From Brevibacillus porteri (GTDB taxonomy: Bacteria; Bacillota; Bacilli; Brevibacillales; Brevibacillaceae): 64,000 nt of DNA. Positions 42,911-51,145 of the stretch are shown in pieces; the first letter of the stretch is position 1, and each line of letters starts with the position of its first letter. The DNA is taken from positions 1-64,000 of the forward strand of contig NZ_PXZO01000065.1 in NCBI RefSeq assembly GCF_003013475.1, in the 5' to 3' direction. The notes beneath the pieces were generated by a model. It was not told where the DNA came from and ran no database searches. It saw only the letters and a program-made list of their open reading frames with translations. Made by a program: the position numbers and the translations under genes.

Positions 42911-43060
42911 ATCTAATAAAAGCTCTGTTAGTAATTTGTCAAATTTGTTTGAGTTCAATATTTCGTGCGTAATGAATTCTCCATTATAAAACACCCCAAA
43001 GGTTGTCCATATAGTTGGCGTTTTGTGCTTCTTCTTGTAGCCCAGCTACCTAGGTGTTAG
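42911..43060 (-). pseudogene. Decayed C-terminal fragment, possibly of a YoaP-like acetyltransferase
   Basis: On the minus strand one frame reads TIWTTFGVFYNGEFITHEIL and then NSNKFDKLLTELLLDEKK without a start or a clean stop. Just upstream, a different frame reads LQEEAQNA, which would fit the same protein. I recall this pattern from the C-terminal domain of YoaP-like GNAT proteins, but the match is from memory. The frameshift and missing ends make it a remnant. The surrounding 398-base gap is AT-rich and holds nothing else I can name. Confidence 0.4.
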
Positions 43061-43268
43061 TAGTTACAGGATATGGTCAACAAGAAGGTAGGGCAATTAG
43101 ATATTTCCAAAAAACAGGGTAAAAAGCACTAGGTTGAAAATAAAAAAAGGACTTTATGCTTATTTATGGTAATCGAAACAACTACTACCATTAATTTATC
43201 TATCAATAATGGTCTATTTTGGTATAGAAGATAGAACATTGGATATATCTACGGAGGGATGAGTCTAC

Positions 43269-44741
43269 GTGAGTAATCGGGTTTTAACCTATGGAAATAT
43301 TCAAGTGACACCTTACAAATTCACGCATTTGCAATCACTAAAAGTGGTTAAAAAGATGAACGAACACGCGAAGGTAACGATCACGGGCATTATTCCAGAT
43401 GAGCTGAAAGACAGTTATGTGAATCTAACAAATGAACAAACGCATATCAAAATAGCTTTGACGGACGAGAAGGGGCAGCCGAAGCCATGGTTTCAAGGCA
43501 TCGTGACGAATGTAAATATCCATTCTGTCAGGGGCATTTATTACCTAACAGTGAAGGCTGTTTCACATAGCTACTTATTGGATGTCAAACCGAGAAAACG
43601 CTCATTCCAAAATCCAGGGATGACTTATGCGGCGCTAGTCAAAATGGTGCTGTCCTCATATGGGAAAGCCGATTTTATTGATTCGGTCACGAACGGTAAG
43701 GCGATCAATACGTTTGTGATGCAATATGAAGAAACCGACTGGCAGTTTCTCAAGCGGATGGCTTCGCGATTCTATACAGGCTTGGTGCCTGCAACGGCTT
43801 TTGATCTACCCAAATTTTATTTCGGTCTGCCCAAAGGGAAGGATAAAGGCAAGCTAGAGGTCGCGCATTATACGGTACAAAAGAGGGTGGGGGAATATCA
43901 GAGCGCTGCGGAAAACCGAGTGCCAGGAATTGATGATCAAGATTTTACAGTATATGAAGTGGAAAGCCCGCAGATCCTCGAAGTCGGTGATGAAGTGAGC
44001 TTCAAGTCCAAGAAGCTTGTCGTCGGAGAAGCCGTCACTGAAATGAAGGAAGGAATACTGACGCATACCTACAAGCTCTTTCCACATAAGGGACTCTCGC
44101 GCAAGAAAATGTATAACAACGCGATCATCGGTGCCTCTATCCAAGGGCGCGTTCTTCAGATTCAAAAAGATAATATCAGAGCCAAGCTAGACATGGATGA
44201 TCAACAGGATGAGAGTACCGCTTACTGGTTCCCTTATTCGACGATCTATACGTCCGAGAACAATACAGGTTGGTATGTCATGCCGGAAATAGGCGACCAG
44301 ATACGAATCTACTTCCCGAGCAAAAAGGAAGAGGACGGTATTGCCATCAGTTCGGTGCTCCGAGATAACCCAGATGCCAAATCTCCGGCTCCCCAAAAGT
44401 CCTCCGCTCCAAGTAGCTCAAGACCGAGCGCGGGCGCGGGTCCCGATCGGATGAAAGATCCGGCTGTGAAGACCTTCCGCACGAAATACGGCAAGGAGAT
44501 CATGCTGGCGCCAGATAAGATTGTGATATCAGCAGGCGGTATGTCTATCACAATCAGCGATGATACCGGAATCGAGATCGTGAGTGATAAAAATGTGAGC
44601 ATTAGTGCTAGTAAAGAGGCGTATCTGATCGGCCAAACGCTACGCGTCAAAGCCGATAAGATCGAGCTGATTGGAAAAGGAAACACCATTTCATTAAATG
44701 AAAAGATCGAGATCAAGGGAACAGAGATAAAAATGAACTAA
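43269..44741 (+). CDS. VgrG-like spike protein (contractile injection system type)
   Basis: The 490-residue protein has the VgrG/gp27-gp5 plan. The N-terminal gp27-like region (about 1-255) carries the hallmark FVMQYEETDWQFLKRMASRF near 150. An OB-fold resembling gp5 follows (about 285-365), with WFPYSTIYT and GDQIRIYFPS. A Pro/Ser-rich linker (about 366-400) leads to a C-terminal repeated-strand needle (about 405-490). It has no toxin domain. GTG start at 43269, with GGAGGG 10 bases upstream. It heads a run of six closely packed genes ending in a second VgrG fused to a toxin. No sheath, tube or baseplate gene is in the window. Confidence 0.87.
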   Translation: MSNRVLTYGNIQVTPYKFTHLQSLKVVKKMNEHAKVTITGIIPDELKDSYVNLTNEQTHIKIALTDEKGQPKPWFQGIVTNVNIHSVRGIYYLTVKAVSHSYLLDVKPRKRSFQNPGMTYAALVKMVLSSYGKADFIDSVTNGKAINTFVMQYEETDWQFLKRMASRFYTGLVPATAFDLPKFYFGLPKGKDKGKLEVAHYTVQKRVGEYQSAAENRVPGIDDQDFTVYEVESPQILEVGDEVSFKSKKLVVGEAVTEMKEGILTHTYKLFPHKGLSRKKMYNNAIIGASIQGRVLQIQKDNIRAKLDMDDQQDESTAYWFPYSTIYTSENNTGWYVMPEIGDQIRIYFPSKKEEDGIAISSVLRDNPDAKSPAPQKSSAPSSSRPSAGAGPDRMKDPAVKTFRTKYGKEIMLAPDKIVISAGGMSITISDDTGIEIVSDKNVSISASKEAYLIGQTLRVKADKIELIGKGNTISLNEKIEIKGTEIKMN

Positions 44742-44759
44742 TGGGAGGAACACACGGTC

Positions 44760-45377
44760 ATGATGAAAGATGAAGCACTCCAGCATCTGCACGACCAGGT
44801 GTTTTTACCTGCTTTGGCAGAACGGGTGGCGGCAGTCCAGCTATTTTTTCATCAACATCAAGCCCAGCTCGTCGATGAGTTTGTGGAGTCGTTTCGACAG
44901 ATCGCAAGTCGGATCAAAGTCATGCAGGATCGTGGGGAGCTAGCACCAGTTGGATTTATTCATTACTCCATGCTGAGGACATCTATTCTGGAAGGTACTT
45001 ATACCTACCTCATCGAGGCTTATACAGATCAGTGGTATTGGGAACCTGTCGAATGCTATGCCAGATACGACGCCAATTGGGCTTTTCAAGAGATTTCATC
45101 GTTGATTCGTCTTCTAGATGAGCATCGTAAAAAGTACATCGGTGTTCTACACACAGCGGATGTGGAGCATATGGTATGGAAGCGTTTGGATTGTTTTAGT
45201 CAAATGGTGACGGATCTGATCCGGATAGCGATCCAAGAAGCCATAAAACTCCCAGAGTATTCGGAGATAAATAAGGCGAAATGTTTGCGCATCAGAGTCG
45301 GGGAGTTTAAAGACTTTAGCGAAGATGTGCATATCGATGATGGTTCCACACGAGATCAAATCAAGGGGGCGGGATGA
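44760..45377 (+). CDS. Uncharacterised protein of the VgrG module (205 aa)
   Basis: This cytosolic protein is mostly helical and has no signal peptide or membrane segment. Aromatic residues cluster around 70-105 (YTYLIEAYTDQWYWEPVECY), and the C-terminus is polar. The ATG at 44760 follows GGGAGGA and lies 18 bases after the first VgrG gene. The next gene starts one base after its stop, so they are co-translated. I recognise no family. The position suggests an assembly, chaperone or loading factor for the spike. Confidence 0.75.
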   Translation: MMKDEALQHLHDQVFLPALAERVAAVQLFFHQHQAQLVDEFVESFRQIASRIKVMQDRGELAPVGFIHYSMLRTSILEGTYTYLIEAYTDQWYWEPVECYARYDANWAFQEISSLIRLLDEHRKKYIGVLHTADVEHMVWKRLDCFSQMVTDLIRIAIQEAIKLPEYSEINKAKCLRIRVGEFKDFSEDVHIDDGSTRDQIKGAG

Positions 45378-45378
45378 C

Positions 45379-45879
45379 ATGAGAGATTACTACCAACTCA
45401 TGGATGACAGTCGAATCGCTCAAAAGGTGAAACCGCAGGGTCTACGATATGAAGACAGCTTCACACAGCTCCCGCCTGTCTCGATTTTAGATGTCGCTGA
45501 ACATAGCTTCAATGAGTACACAGACTGGCTGGAAAAGCCTTTGCCTATGATGTCACAACAGATGAAGTCGATTATCGAGAAATACAATCCGAGAATTCAG
45601 TGGAAATGTGTCCATTTGATAGACAAGCGATCTGGCTCACAAAACGTGTACTGGGTCATGCAAATACCTACCTTGGATTGTCTTTCACAGGATAGCGAGT
45701 TTCATCTAAATGGAACCGTAAAGAGACTTGTGTTAGACCACGAAAAGGTAAAGCCGCATCATTTTTTTGCCATTGAAGGAATTTTGGAGCCGTATATCGT
45801 GGTGAGTCTCGATGCAGCAGAAAGCTTACTGCGTAGAAGCTATACGGGCTTCGTTTTACAAAAAGTAGAGCAGGCGTAA
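45379..45879 (+). CDS. Imm11-like (DUF1629) protein of the VgrG module
   Basis: The product has 166 residues from ATG 45379, which follows GGGGGCGGG. The frame opens at 45325 inside the previous gene. Residues 55-165 show the Imm11/DUF1629 rhythm: a helix, MKSIIEKYNPRIQWKCVHLI, then YWVMQIPTLDCLSQDSEF, then a strand with HHFFAIEG, then IVVSLDAAESLLRR and a final TGFVLQKVE. In toxin loci this family is often an immunity protein. Here it lies upstream of the toxin and between spike genes, so a chaperone or adaptor role is also possible. The family call is from pattern memory. Confidence 0.6.
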   Translation: MRDYYQLMDDSRIAQKVKPQGLRYEDSFTQLPPVSILDVAEHSFNEYTDWLEKPLPMMSQQMKSIIEKYNPRIQWKCVHLIDKRSGSQNVYWVMQIPTLDCLSQDSEFHLNGTVKRLVLDHEKVKPHHFFAIEGILEPYIVVSLDAAESLLRRSYTGFVLQKVEQA

Positions 45880-45890
45880 CGGAGGGAGTC

Positions 45891-46514
45891 ATGACCGTCT
45901 ACTGGGATGAGAAGATCTTGGATGCCTGGAATGACATCCAGAAACGACGTGAAATCAAGGAAGTAGAAGAGAAGATGGCACAAATGTCACCTGAAGAATG
46001 GCTGGCAGGAGTGCAGCTTGGTGTCATTGAGTACGAAGGGCAAACGATTTCTTGTGAAGAGAAGCTATTTTTCGACGAGCAGATGGCGATTCATCTCCCA
46101 ACGTCTATGTGGCTGATTCCTAGAGGGATCGAATCAAAAGGAAATACAACTCACCAGCATGATCAGATGACTTACAAAAATGAAAAAGGCACAGTCATGT
46201 TTGGTCTGACACATATGACGCACCTCATACAGATGGACGATGTAGAGCAATTTTTGAGTACAATGACGATTCAGTTGAAAAAAAAGCAAGCGGGCTTGCA
46301 AGTCGTACATAACGAAGTGATTGAGCTCAGTGAAATGAAGGTGGCGAGTAGCGAATTCGTCATACCGCTAAAGAACGGGAAGTATTATCAAATCTTGTTT
46401 GTTACTGCACTAGAGGGTAGATTGCTGCTCGGTAGCTTCCATTTCGCAGCTGACGAAGTGATTGTATGGCAGCCATTAGCTAGAGCCTTGATTCGAACGA
46501 TGCGACTGGTATGA
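45891..46514 (+). CDS. Uncharacterised protein of the VgrG module, possible adaptor chaperone (207 aa)
   Basis: Residues 1-60 are helical and charged (IKEVEEKMAQMSPEEWLAG). Residues 65-207 alternate strands and helices: IHLPTSMWLIP, VMFGLTHMTH, a helix, FVIPLKNGKYYQILFVTA, LLLGSFHFAA and a final helix. The second half resembles the small alpha-beta fold of DcrB/DUF1795 proteins, which serve as Eag chaperones for VgrG- or PAAR-linked effectors in type VI secretion. This is a fold-level impression only. It sits 38 bases ahead of the PAAR-like gene. The ATG has GGAGGGAG upstream. Confidence 0.6.
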   Translation: MTVYWDEKILDAWNDIQKRREIKEVEEKMAQMSPEEWLAGVQLGVIEYEGQTISCEEKLFFDEQMAIHLPTSMWLIPRGIESKGNTTHQHDQMTYKNEKGTVMFGLTHMTHLIQMDDVEQFLSTMTIQLKKKQAGLQVVHNEVIELSEMKVASSEFVIPLKNGKYYQILFVTALEGRLLLGSFHFAADEVIVWQPLARALIRTMRLV

Positions 46515-46552
46515 TTTATTGCAACGTTATGTAACGAAAGGGGAGTAGGGAG

Positions 46553-46921
46553 ATGCTTTTGCCTTTGCTTCAACTTCTGGCTCCGAAGGCACACGGTGAG
46601 TATTCCTATGTTGTACGTGGGGCAACCGTAAAATGCAGTGAGGGAACAGACACCAGCTTTTTAAATTTGCCGCAATGCCACGGAGTATACGCGCGTGGTA
46701 AACCGGTCATGAATATTGCCGATAACGTTGTCGATGCCAATATTGGATGTTTTGGTATTTGCAGGGACACAGGAACCGTATGTAAACCAATGATAGCTAA
46801 CAAGTGGACGGATGGAAAGCACGATGTACTCGTAGAAAACGAGCCAGCATTACTCAGTAAGTCGGAGCTGATTTGTACTGTCAAAGGGATTATTACGATT
46901 GAAAAGGATGGGCAGGATTGA
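46553..46921 (+). CDS. DUF4280 PAAR-like spike-tip protein
   Basis: The 122-residue protein has the DUF4280 pattern. YSYVVRGATVKCSEGTD is at about 18-34, LNLPQCHGVYARGKPVMNI at about 36-54, then a Cys pair region CFGICRDTG and a closing KWTDGKHDVLVENEPALL. DUF4280 is a PAAR-like family that probably caps a VgrG trimer and may bind a metal through its His/Cys. It starts at ATG 46553 (GGGGAG 7 bases upstream). Its stop is 22 bases before the next start. Confidence 0.85.
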   Translation: MLLPLLQLLAPKAHGEYSYVVRGATVKCSEGTDTSFLNLPQCHGVYARGKPVMNIADNVVDANIGCFGICRDTGTVCKPMIANKWTDGKHDVLVENEPALLSKSELICTVKGIITIEKDGQD

Positions 46922-46943
46922 TGTGATTGAAGGAGAGAAGTTT

Positions 46944-49814
46944 ATGCAAGAAACTGATGGAGTCATGACCTACCAGGATATACAGATTGTCTGGTCCTAT
47001 GGAACGATCCGACTTGATCGGTTGGAATTTGTCCATCAAACTGGCGAACACGCAAAATTACGCTTTACAGGTATTGTTCCCGAAGAAAAAGAAGATGAGA
47101 TTATACATAGAGCGGGTAGCCACGACGTAATTGAGCTGTGTCAGAAGGTAGGAAAGCAGAAGAAGTCGATATTTATCGGACGACTACATCATGTGGAGAT
47201 CAAGGTTGTCCGTGATGTCCACTATTTGACGGTGGAAGCTGTATCGCATACCTATGCCATGGATATGAGCGTGAAGATGTGTTCATTTCAAGACGAGAGC
47301 CGATTGTACTCAAGTATTGTAGATGAGCTCGTGTCGAAGTATCCTGGTGGAGATATGATCGATAACGCCTTCGATGATCTCAAACAGGGCAAATACATCA
47401 TGCAATACGAAGAGACAGACTGGGTGTTTTTAAAACGAATTGCCTCTCACGTAGGGGCTGTCCTCGTACCAGATGTGAGTGCGAATAAGGTGCGCTTCTG
47501 GGTCGGTCTACCAGAGGGAAGAAAGCAGATCAAGCTGAAAGACAGGCCATACGAGGTTAACCAGTCCATCGCACCATATAGAACCTACACGTTTGAACAC
47601 GACGATGTTTTAGAGCTTGGGGATGAAGTGTTGCGAGAGGGGCAGACCTTCGCTATTACCAAGCGAATAGCAAGCATGGTAGATGGTCTATTCAGATGGA
47701 CGTATGTTTGCGCAACTCGCAAAAGTGTGAAACAAAAGAAGATCTATAACAAAGCCATCATCGGTGCCGCTATAGATGGAGAAATCATTCAAATCGGACG
47801 AAACCAAGTCAAAATCCATCTAGCTATCGATAAAACGCAAGATAAGAGCAAGGCACAGTGGTTCCCTTATGGGGCGGAAGGCAACCAAATCCTATACCTC
47901 ATGCCGGAGATCGGCTCTAAAGTAAAATTGTATTTCCCAGGTGCCGATGAGGACGATGCGATGGTTATCAACTCCGTCCGTCATGCGCCACAGGGAAGCT
48001 TTGTCGAGAAGAACGATAAGCGAATGGTGGACCCGGGAGTCAAATCGTTTGGCAACCCACAAGGGAAAGAATTCACCATGGGAGACACCGAACTGAGGAT
48101 GACCGCCAAAGAAGGTGCGTTGGAAATCTCGCTGAGTAGCCTCTGGGGTGTGAGTCTGAACAGTACCACGAATGTAAACATTCACGCGTCAGGAGAACTG
48201 AATGTAAATGGTGCCGCTGTCTACATGGTGGGTTCGGAAGGGATGTATCTCGATACAGCTACGGATACGATCGCATTAGTAGAAGAGAACGGCACGAGTA
48301 GCGACCAGATTCTTCTGGATGCGGAGAAGAGCCAGACGTTTGATCCTATCTTGAGTCCGTTTGAAAAAGATATGAAGAGTCTAGGCTGGCAGGGCGCGGT
48401 AGATAAACGACTCGCAGATCACGATGCGGCAGAATCCAAAGGGCAAGGGGAAGTCGTTGAAGAGACCCTGTCGTCGCTATGGAACTTTGCCGTAGATGTT
48501 GCCGATGTTGCCTACACAGGCGTACAATTGTTAGCGAGTGATGAGGGTGAGACGGTCACCAACATCAGGGGAACGGAGGTTAAGTCGTTAACCGAGGGGA
48601 ACAACTTAGCAAAAGAAACAGAACAAAAAGCTACGAGTGCGGTAAATTATGTAGGAGATGTGTTTCAGGGCGAGAAGGGGTTTGTTGAAATCTGTCAAGA
48701 TATACAAGCGGCTGGTGCAAAAGTCGAAGAGAGCGTCATGCAGGACTACGTTATTCCAGTCGGGATGAATTGGCTACACCAGTTCGAAGACAAGTATGGA
48801 GGTAAAGAAGCAAAGCTAAAAAGAACACTGGAGGAAAGCTACCAACGAGGTAGGAATACGGGAAGAGTAAATGTCATAGGTGCTGAGGTAATCGTGAGTG
48901 GACTGTCAGGTGGAATGGGTGGAGCCGCTATGAAGACAGTGACTACAGCAGCCAAACTGACGCCAGATGGACCAAATAGGGATCGTACGCCAGATGGTAA
49001 CGGCAGAGATGGAAGTAACGGAAGCAATAGAACCGACGGAAATGAAACTCCATTATTCGGACTTTTTGACTCTATTAAAAAAGATATGGAAACGCTGGAT
49101 GGGAAGTTCAAAACGAAGGCGAAGACTGTTGAAGATGCGTTGAAAGAAATGCAAGAGATGGTTAATGGTTTTCTAGCTGCTATGCAAGGATATTCCAAGC
49201 TGGTTCCTAATACAGGTAGGCCGATGTTCTTTTCGTTGGACGGGAATGGTGGTGGCGGGCATAACAATAATCATGGGAATAATAGAAATAATAAGCGAGA
49301 TAATGAGGGGACGCCACAAGCTCCGAAAATTGAACCTAAATTTAAACCAGGATATGATAAACATTTAGTAGAAGCAGAAGGCTTTGGTTCAGGTGGTGTT
49401 TCAGGTGGTCACAACATAAAGGAATTTTTTGGTATTTTTGATAGAACAGGCAGACCAATTAGAGAGTTTGCTGATAGAGAAAACCATCCAACCATTGAGG
49501 GAGTATTCGATATAAGATATAACATGGGAGCTGAAATAAGAGGTCAATATTCTCCAGATGTATGGAAAAAAGGAAATTATAAAAAGACTGTATATGATCC
49601 AGATATTATTTCAGACAATGAAATGATTAAATGGGGAGAAGAAGCAATGCGTGAAGCATTGGAGAATGGAAGAATTATTACGACACCAGGGGGGCAAAGA
49701 ATATTACAAGGTGAAGCACGCGGATTGAAATTTGAGGGATGGGTATATCCAGACGAAACGGAGATTAATAATTTTTACCCAGTTGTAAATTGGAATCAAT
49801 ATAGAAGTTTATAA
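46944..49814 (+). CDS. VgrG-like protein fused to a C-terminal EndoU/CdiA-type RNase toxin
   Basis: The 956-residue protein is modular: a gp27-like region (about 1-260, with IMQYEETDWVFLKRIASH near 152); a gp5-like OB-fold (about 275-360); a needle region (about 360-440); a linker with AVNYVGDVFQG and a Gly/Ala stretch (about 450-680); a low-complexity Asn/Gly/Asp segment (about 760-795); and a toxin domain (about 796-956). The toxin shows GSGGVSGGHNIKEFF with H823, NHPTIEGVFDIRY, KTVYDPDIISDNEMIKWG and a final NFYPVVNW. That pattern matches the EndoU-type CdiA toxins that cleave tRNA. From about 49.25 kb the DNA is markedly more AT-rich, as for a swapped-in toxin tip. ATG 46944 has AAGGAGAG upstream. 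The immunity gene follows after 21 bases. Confidence 0.85.
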   Translation: MQETDGVMTYQDIQIVWSYGTIRLDRLEFVHQTGEHAKLRFTGIVPEEKEDEIIHRAGSHDVIELCQKVGKQKKSIFIGRLHHVEIKVVRDVHYLTVEAVSHTYAMDMSVKMCSFQDESRLYSSIVDELVSKYPGGDMIDNAFDDLKQGKYIMQYEETDWVFLKRIASHVGAVLVPDVSANKVRFWVGLPEGRKQIKLKDRPYEVNQSIAPYRTYTFEHDDVLELGDEVLREGQTFAITKRIASMVDGLFRWTYVCATRKSVKQKKIYNKAIIGAAIDGEIIQIGRNQVKIHLAIDKTQDKSKAQWFPYGAEGNQILYLMPEIGSKVKLYFPGADEDDAMVINSVRHAPQGSFVEKNDKRMVDPGVKSFGNPQGKEFTMGDTELRMTAKEGALEISLSSLWGVSLNSTTNVNIHASGELNVNGAAVYMVGSEGMYLDTATDTIALVEENGTSSDQILLDAEKSQTFDPILSPFEKDMKSLGWQGAVDKRLADHDAAESKGQGEVVEETLSSLWNFAVDVADVAYTGVQLLASDEGETVTNIRGTEVKSLTEGNNLAKETEQKATSAVNYVGDVFQGEKGFVEICQDIQAAGAKVEESVMQDYVIPVGMNWLHQFEDKYGGKEAKLKRTLEESYQRGRNTGRVNVIGAEVIVSGLSGGMGGAAMKTVTTAAKLTPDGPNRDRTPDGNGRDGSNGSNRTDGNETPLFGLFDSIKKDMETLDGKFKTKAKTVEDALKEMQEMVNGFLAAMQGYSKLVPNTGRPMFFSLDGNGGGGHNNNHGNNRNNKRDNEGTPQAPKIEPKFKPGYDKHLVEAEGFGSGGVSGGHNIKEFFGIFDRTGRPIREFADRENHPTIEGVFDIRYNMGAEIRGQYSPDVWKKGNYKKTVYDPDIISDNEMIKWGEEAMREALENGRIITTPGGQRILQGEARGLKFEGWVYPDETEINNFYPVVNWNQYRSL

Positions 49815-49835
49815 ATTTGAAGGAGTGTAATAAAT

Positions 49836-50228
49836 ATGCGAAATTTTGAAGAGTATGCGCAAATGTTTCCAAATAAAGAAGGGAATTTTAGTACGGTGAT
49901 TGAATATTTCTTTTTGCTTTCTGATCACGATTTTATGGAAGCTTTAGAATCCATGGCAGAAGGATATGGTTTCTCTGCAAATTATAGAGGCTTTAATTTT
50001 CCTGATTCGTATCATCCCGAAGAAGATGGATATTTTGAAGAGGGGGTTGAGTTCTTTATTACTTATGGACCGGGAGGTGAGACTAATCAAACAATAATTG
50101 ACAATCATTCATATGTGATGTATTTAGAGATTGCTTGTAACGACTTTTTGACTCGACATTCTCAATTTGATGACGAGGTTAAGAGATATTTGGCACAAAT
50201 TAGAGACAATCTAAATCTGTATAAATAA
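49836..50228 (+). CDS. Immunity protein for the EndoU-type toxin (CdiI-like)
   Basis: The 130-residue acidic, helical protein has a centre rich in aromatics: YFFLLSDHDFMEALESMAEG, then FNFPDSYHPEEDGYFEEGVE. It resembles the ribonuclease-toxin immunity proteins called CdiI that pair with EndoU-type CdiA toxins. It lies immediately after the toxin-encoding end and shares its AT-rich composition, the standard toxin-immunity order. The start ATG has AAGGAG 10 bases upstream. A short repeat and a terminator follow at 50296-50434. Confidence 0.8.
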   Translation: MRNFEEYAQMFPNKEGNFSTVIEYFFLLSDHDFMEALESMAEGYGFSANYRGFNFPDSYHPEEDGYFEEGVEFFITYGPGGETNQTIIDNHSYVMYLEIACNDFLTRHSQFDDEVKRYLAQIRDNLNLYK

Positions 50229-50295
50229 TGATAATACAGATATAAAATGAGATATTGATTGGTACATAGAGTGATGAACAGGTGTGCTAGGAATG

Positions 50296-50350
50296 TTGTG
50301 TAAATAAGAGTACAAGCAAACAACAAGATTGTACAATACAACCAACAAAC
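50296..50350 (+). repeat. Direct repeat after immunity gene 1 (copy A)
   Basis: TTGTGTAAA at 50296 and a 29-base block at 50322-50350 recur at 51737-51791 with identical spacing. The 29-base blocks differ at three positions, while the 17 bases between the two parts have diverged. The repeat marks the end of each toxin-immunity cassette. Confidence 0.7.
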
Positions 50351-50390
50351 TAAACACTAAAAACTTGACAACCGAACTCAATAAACTTTT

Positions 50391-50434
50391 AAAGGCTTAT
50401 TCCAACTCGAATGAGGGGAGGAATGAGCCTTTTG
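50391..50434 (+). terminator. Terminator of the VgrG-EndoU-immunity unit
   Basis: AAAGGCTTATTCC pairs with GGAATGAGCCTTT around a 16-base loop, followed by TTTG-type sequence. It lies after repeat copy A. Confidence 0.75.
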
Positions 50435-50451
50435 TGTATGCAGAGGAAGTA

Positions 50452-51145
50452 ACTATATGTATTTCCCGAGCTTAGAAGAGGGAGATGACATAGTTGTACA
50501 CGCCGTGTGCCATCGTTAAAAAAATTGAATTGCATTGTAAGGTGCTGTGGTTGATACAGCACATATTGCGTTTACCACAGTTCGATGGCTCAAAAGAAAT
50601 TTATGAATGGATGAGCGGGGAAGACATAGGATCACTTACAGAGCGACATATCATGGCAAAAGGAGTCGCGGATCGTGCTACCAATGCCTTGAATTACGCG
50701 GGAGATATACTCACGGGGAATAGGTTCAGAACGATGATTTGTCTGGTAATGGATGCGGTGGTGGTGGGAATCATCGTCGTAGTGATAATGGTAATGAGGG
50801 GACGGGTAATGATGCTTATGGGGGATATTTCAAACGTAAGCAGCAGAGAACAGAAGAGTATAATTCCAATATAGCTGATAAGCAAAAAATTGTTGGAGAC
50901 GATACAAATGGTTACAGACTTATAGAACCAACAAAGTGGATGGAACAGATGGGAATGACTCAGATTAAAGAAAAATTAAAAGAAAATCTTGGTCAGATAA
51001 TAATGGGTTTAATTGGCAGTGGGATTCACAACATGGCAAGTTAGATAAGTGGAATAAACGAAGGACAGAACATTTAGGAGAGTTTGATCCTGTGACAGGA
51101 AAGCAAACTAAAGATGGTGAACCTAAAAGAAGATGGGATGGTTAA
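50452..51145 (+). pseudogene. Decayed VgrG-toxin gene ending in a colicin E3-like RNase domain
   Basis: Several frames carry pieces in the order seen in the intact VgrG-toxin. From about 50456, YFPSLEEGDDIVVHAV matches the OB-fold end. At about 50614-50723, SLTERHIMAKGVADRATNAL and NYAGDILTG match the linker. At about 50739-50810 there is a Gly/Asn/Asp-rich stretch like the one before the EndoU domain. Then comes a different toxin end: NGFNWQWDSQHGKLDKWN, KRRTEHLGEFDPVTGKQTKD and GEPKRRWDG, stop at 51145, with the WDxxHG and HLGxFD signs of colicin E3-type RNases. An internal deletion and a frameshift in an A-rich tract near 50962-50985 make it inactive as one protein. Confidence 0.65.

Noticed and set aside
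43854..44716. Minus-strand frames opposite the first VgrG gene
   Set aside because: They are shadow frames of a repeat-rich coding sequence with no start signals.
50494..50874. A 126-codon frame as an intact gene
   Set aside because: Its first half matches the VgrG-toxin linker, but it then leaves that frame and ends in low-quality hydrophobic codons. It is one piece of the pseudogene at 50452-51145.
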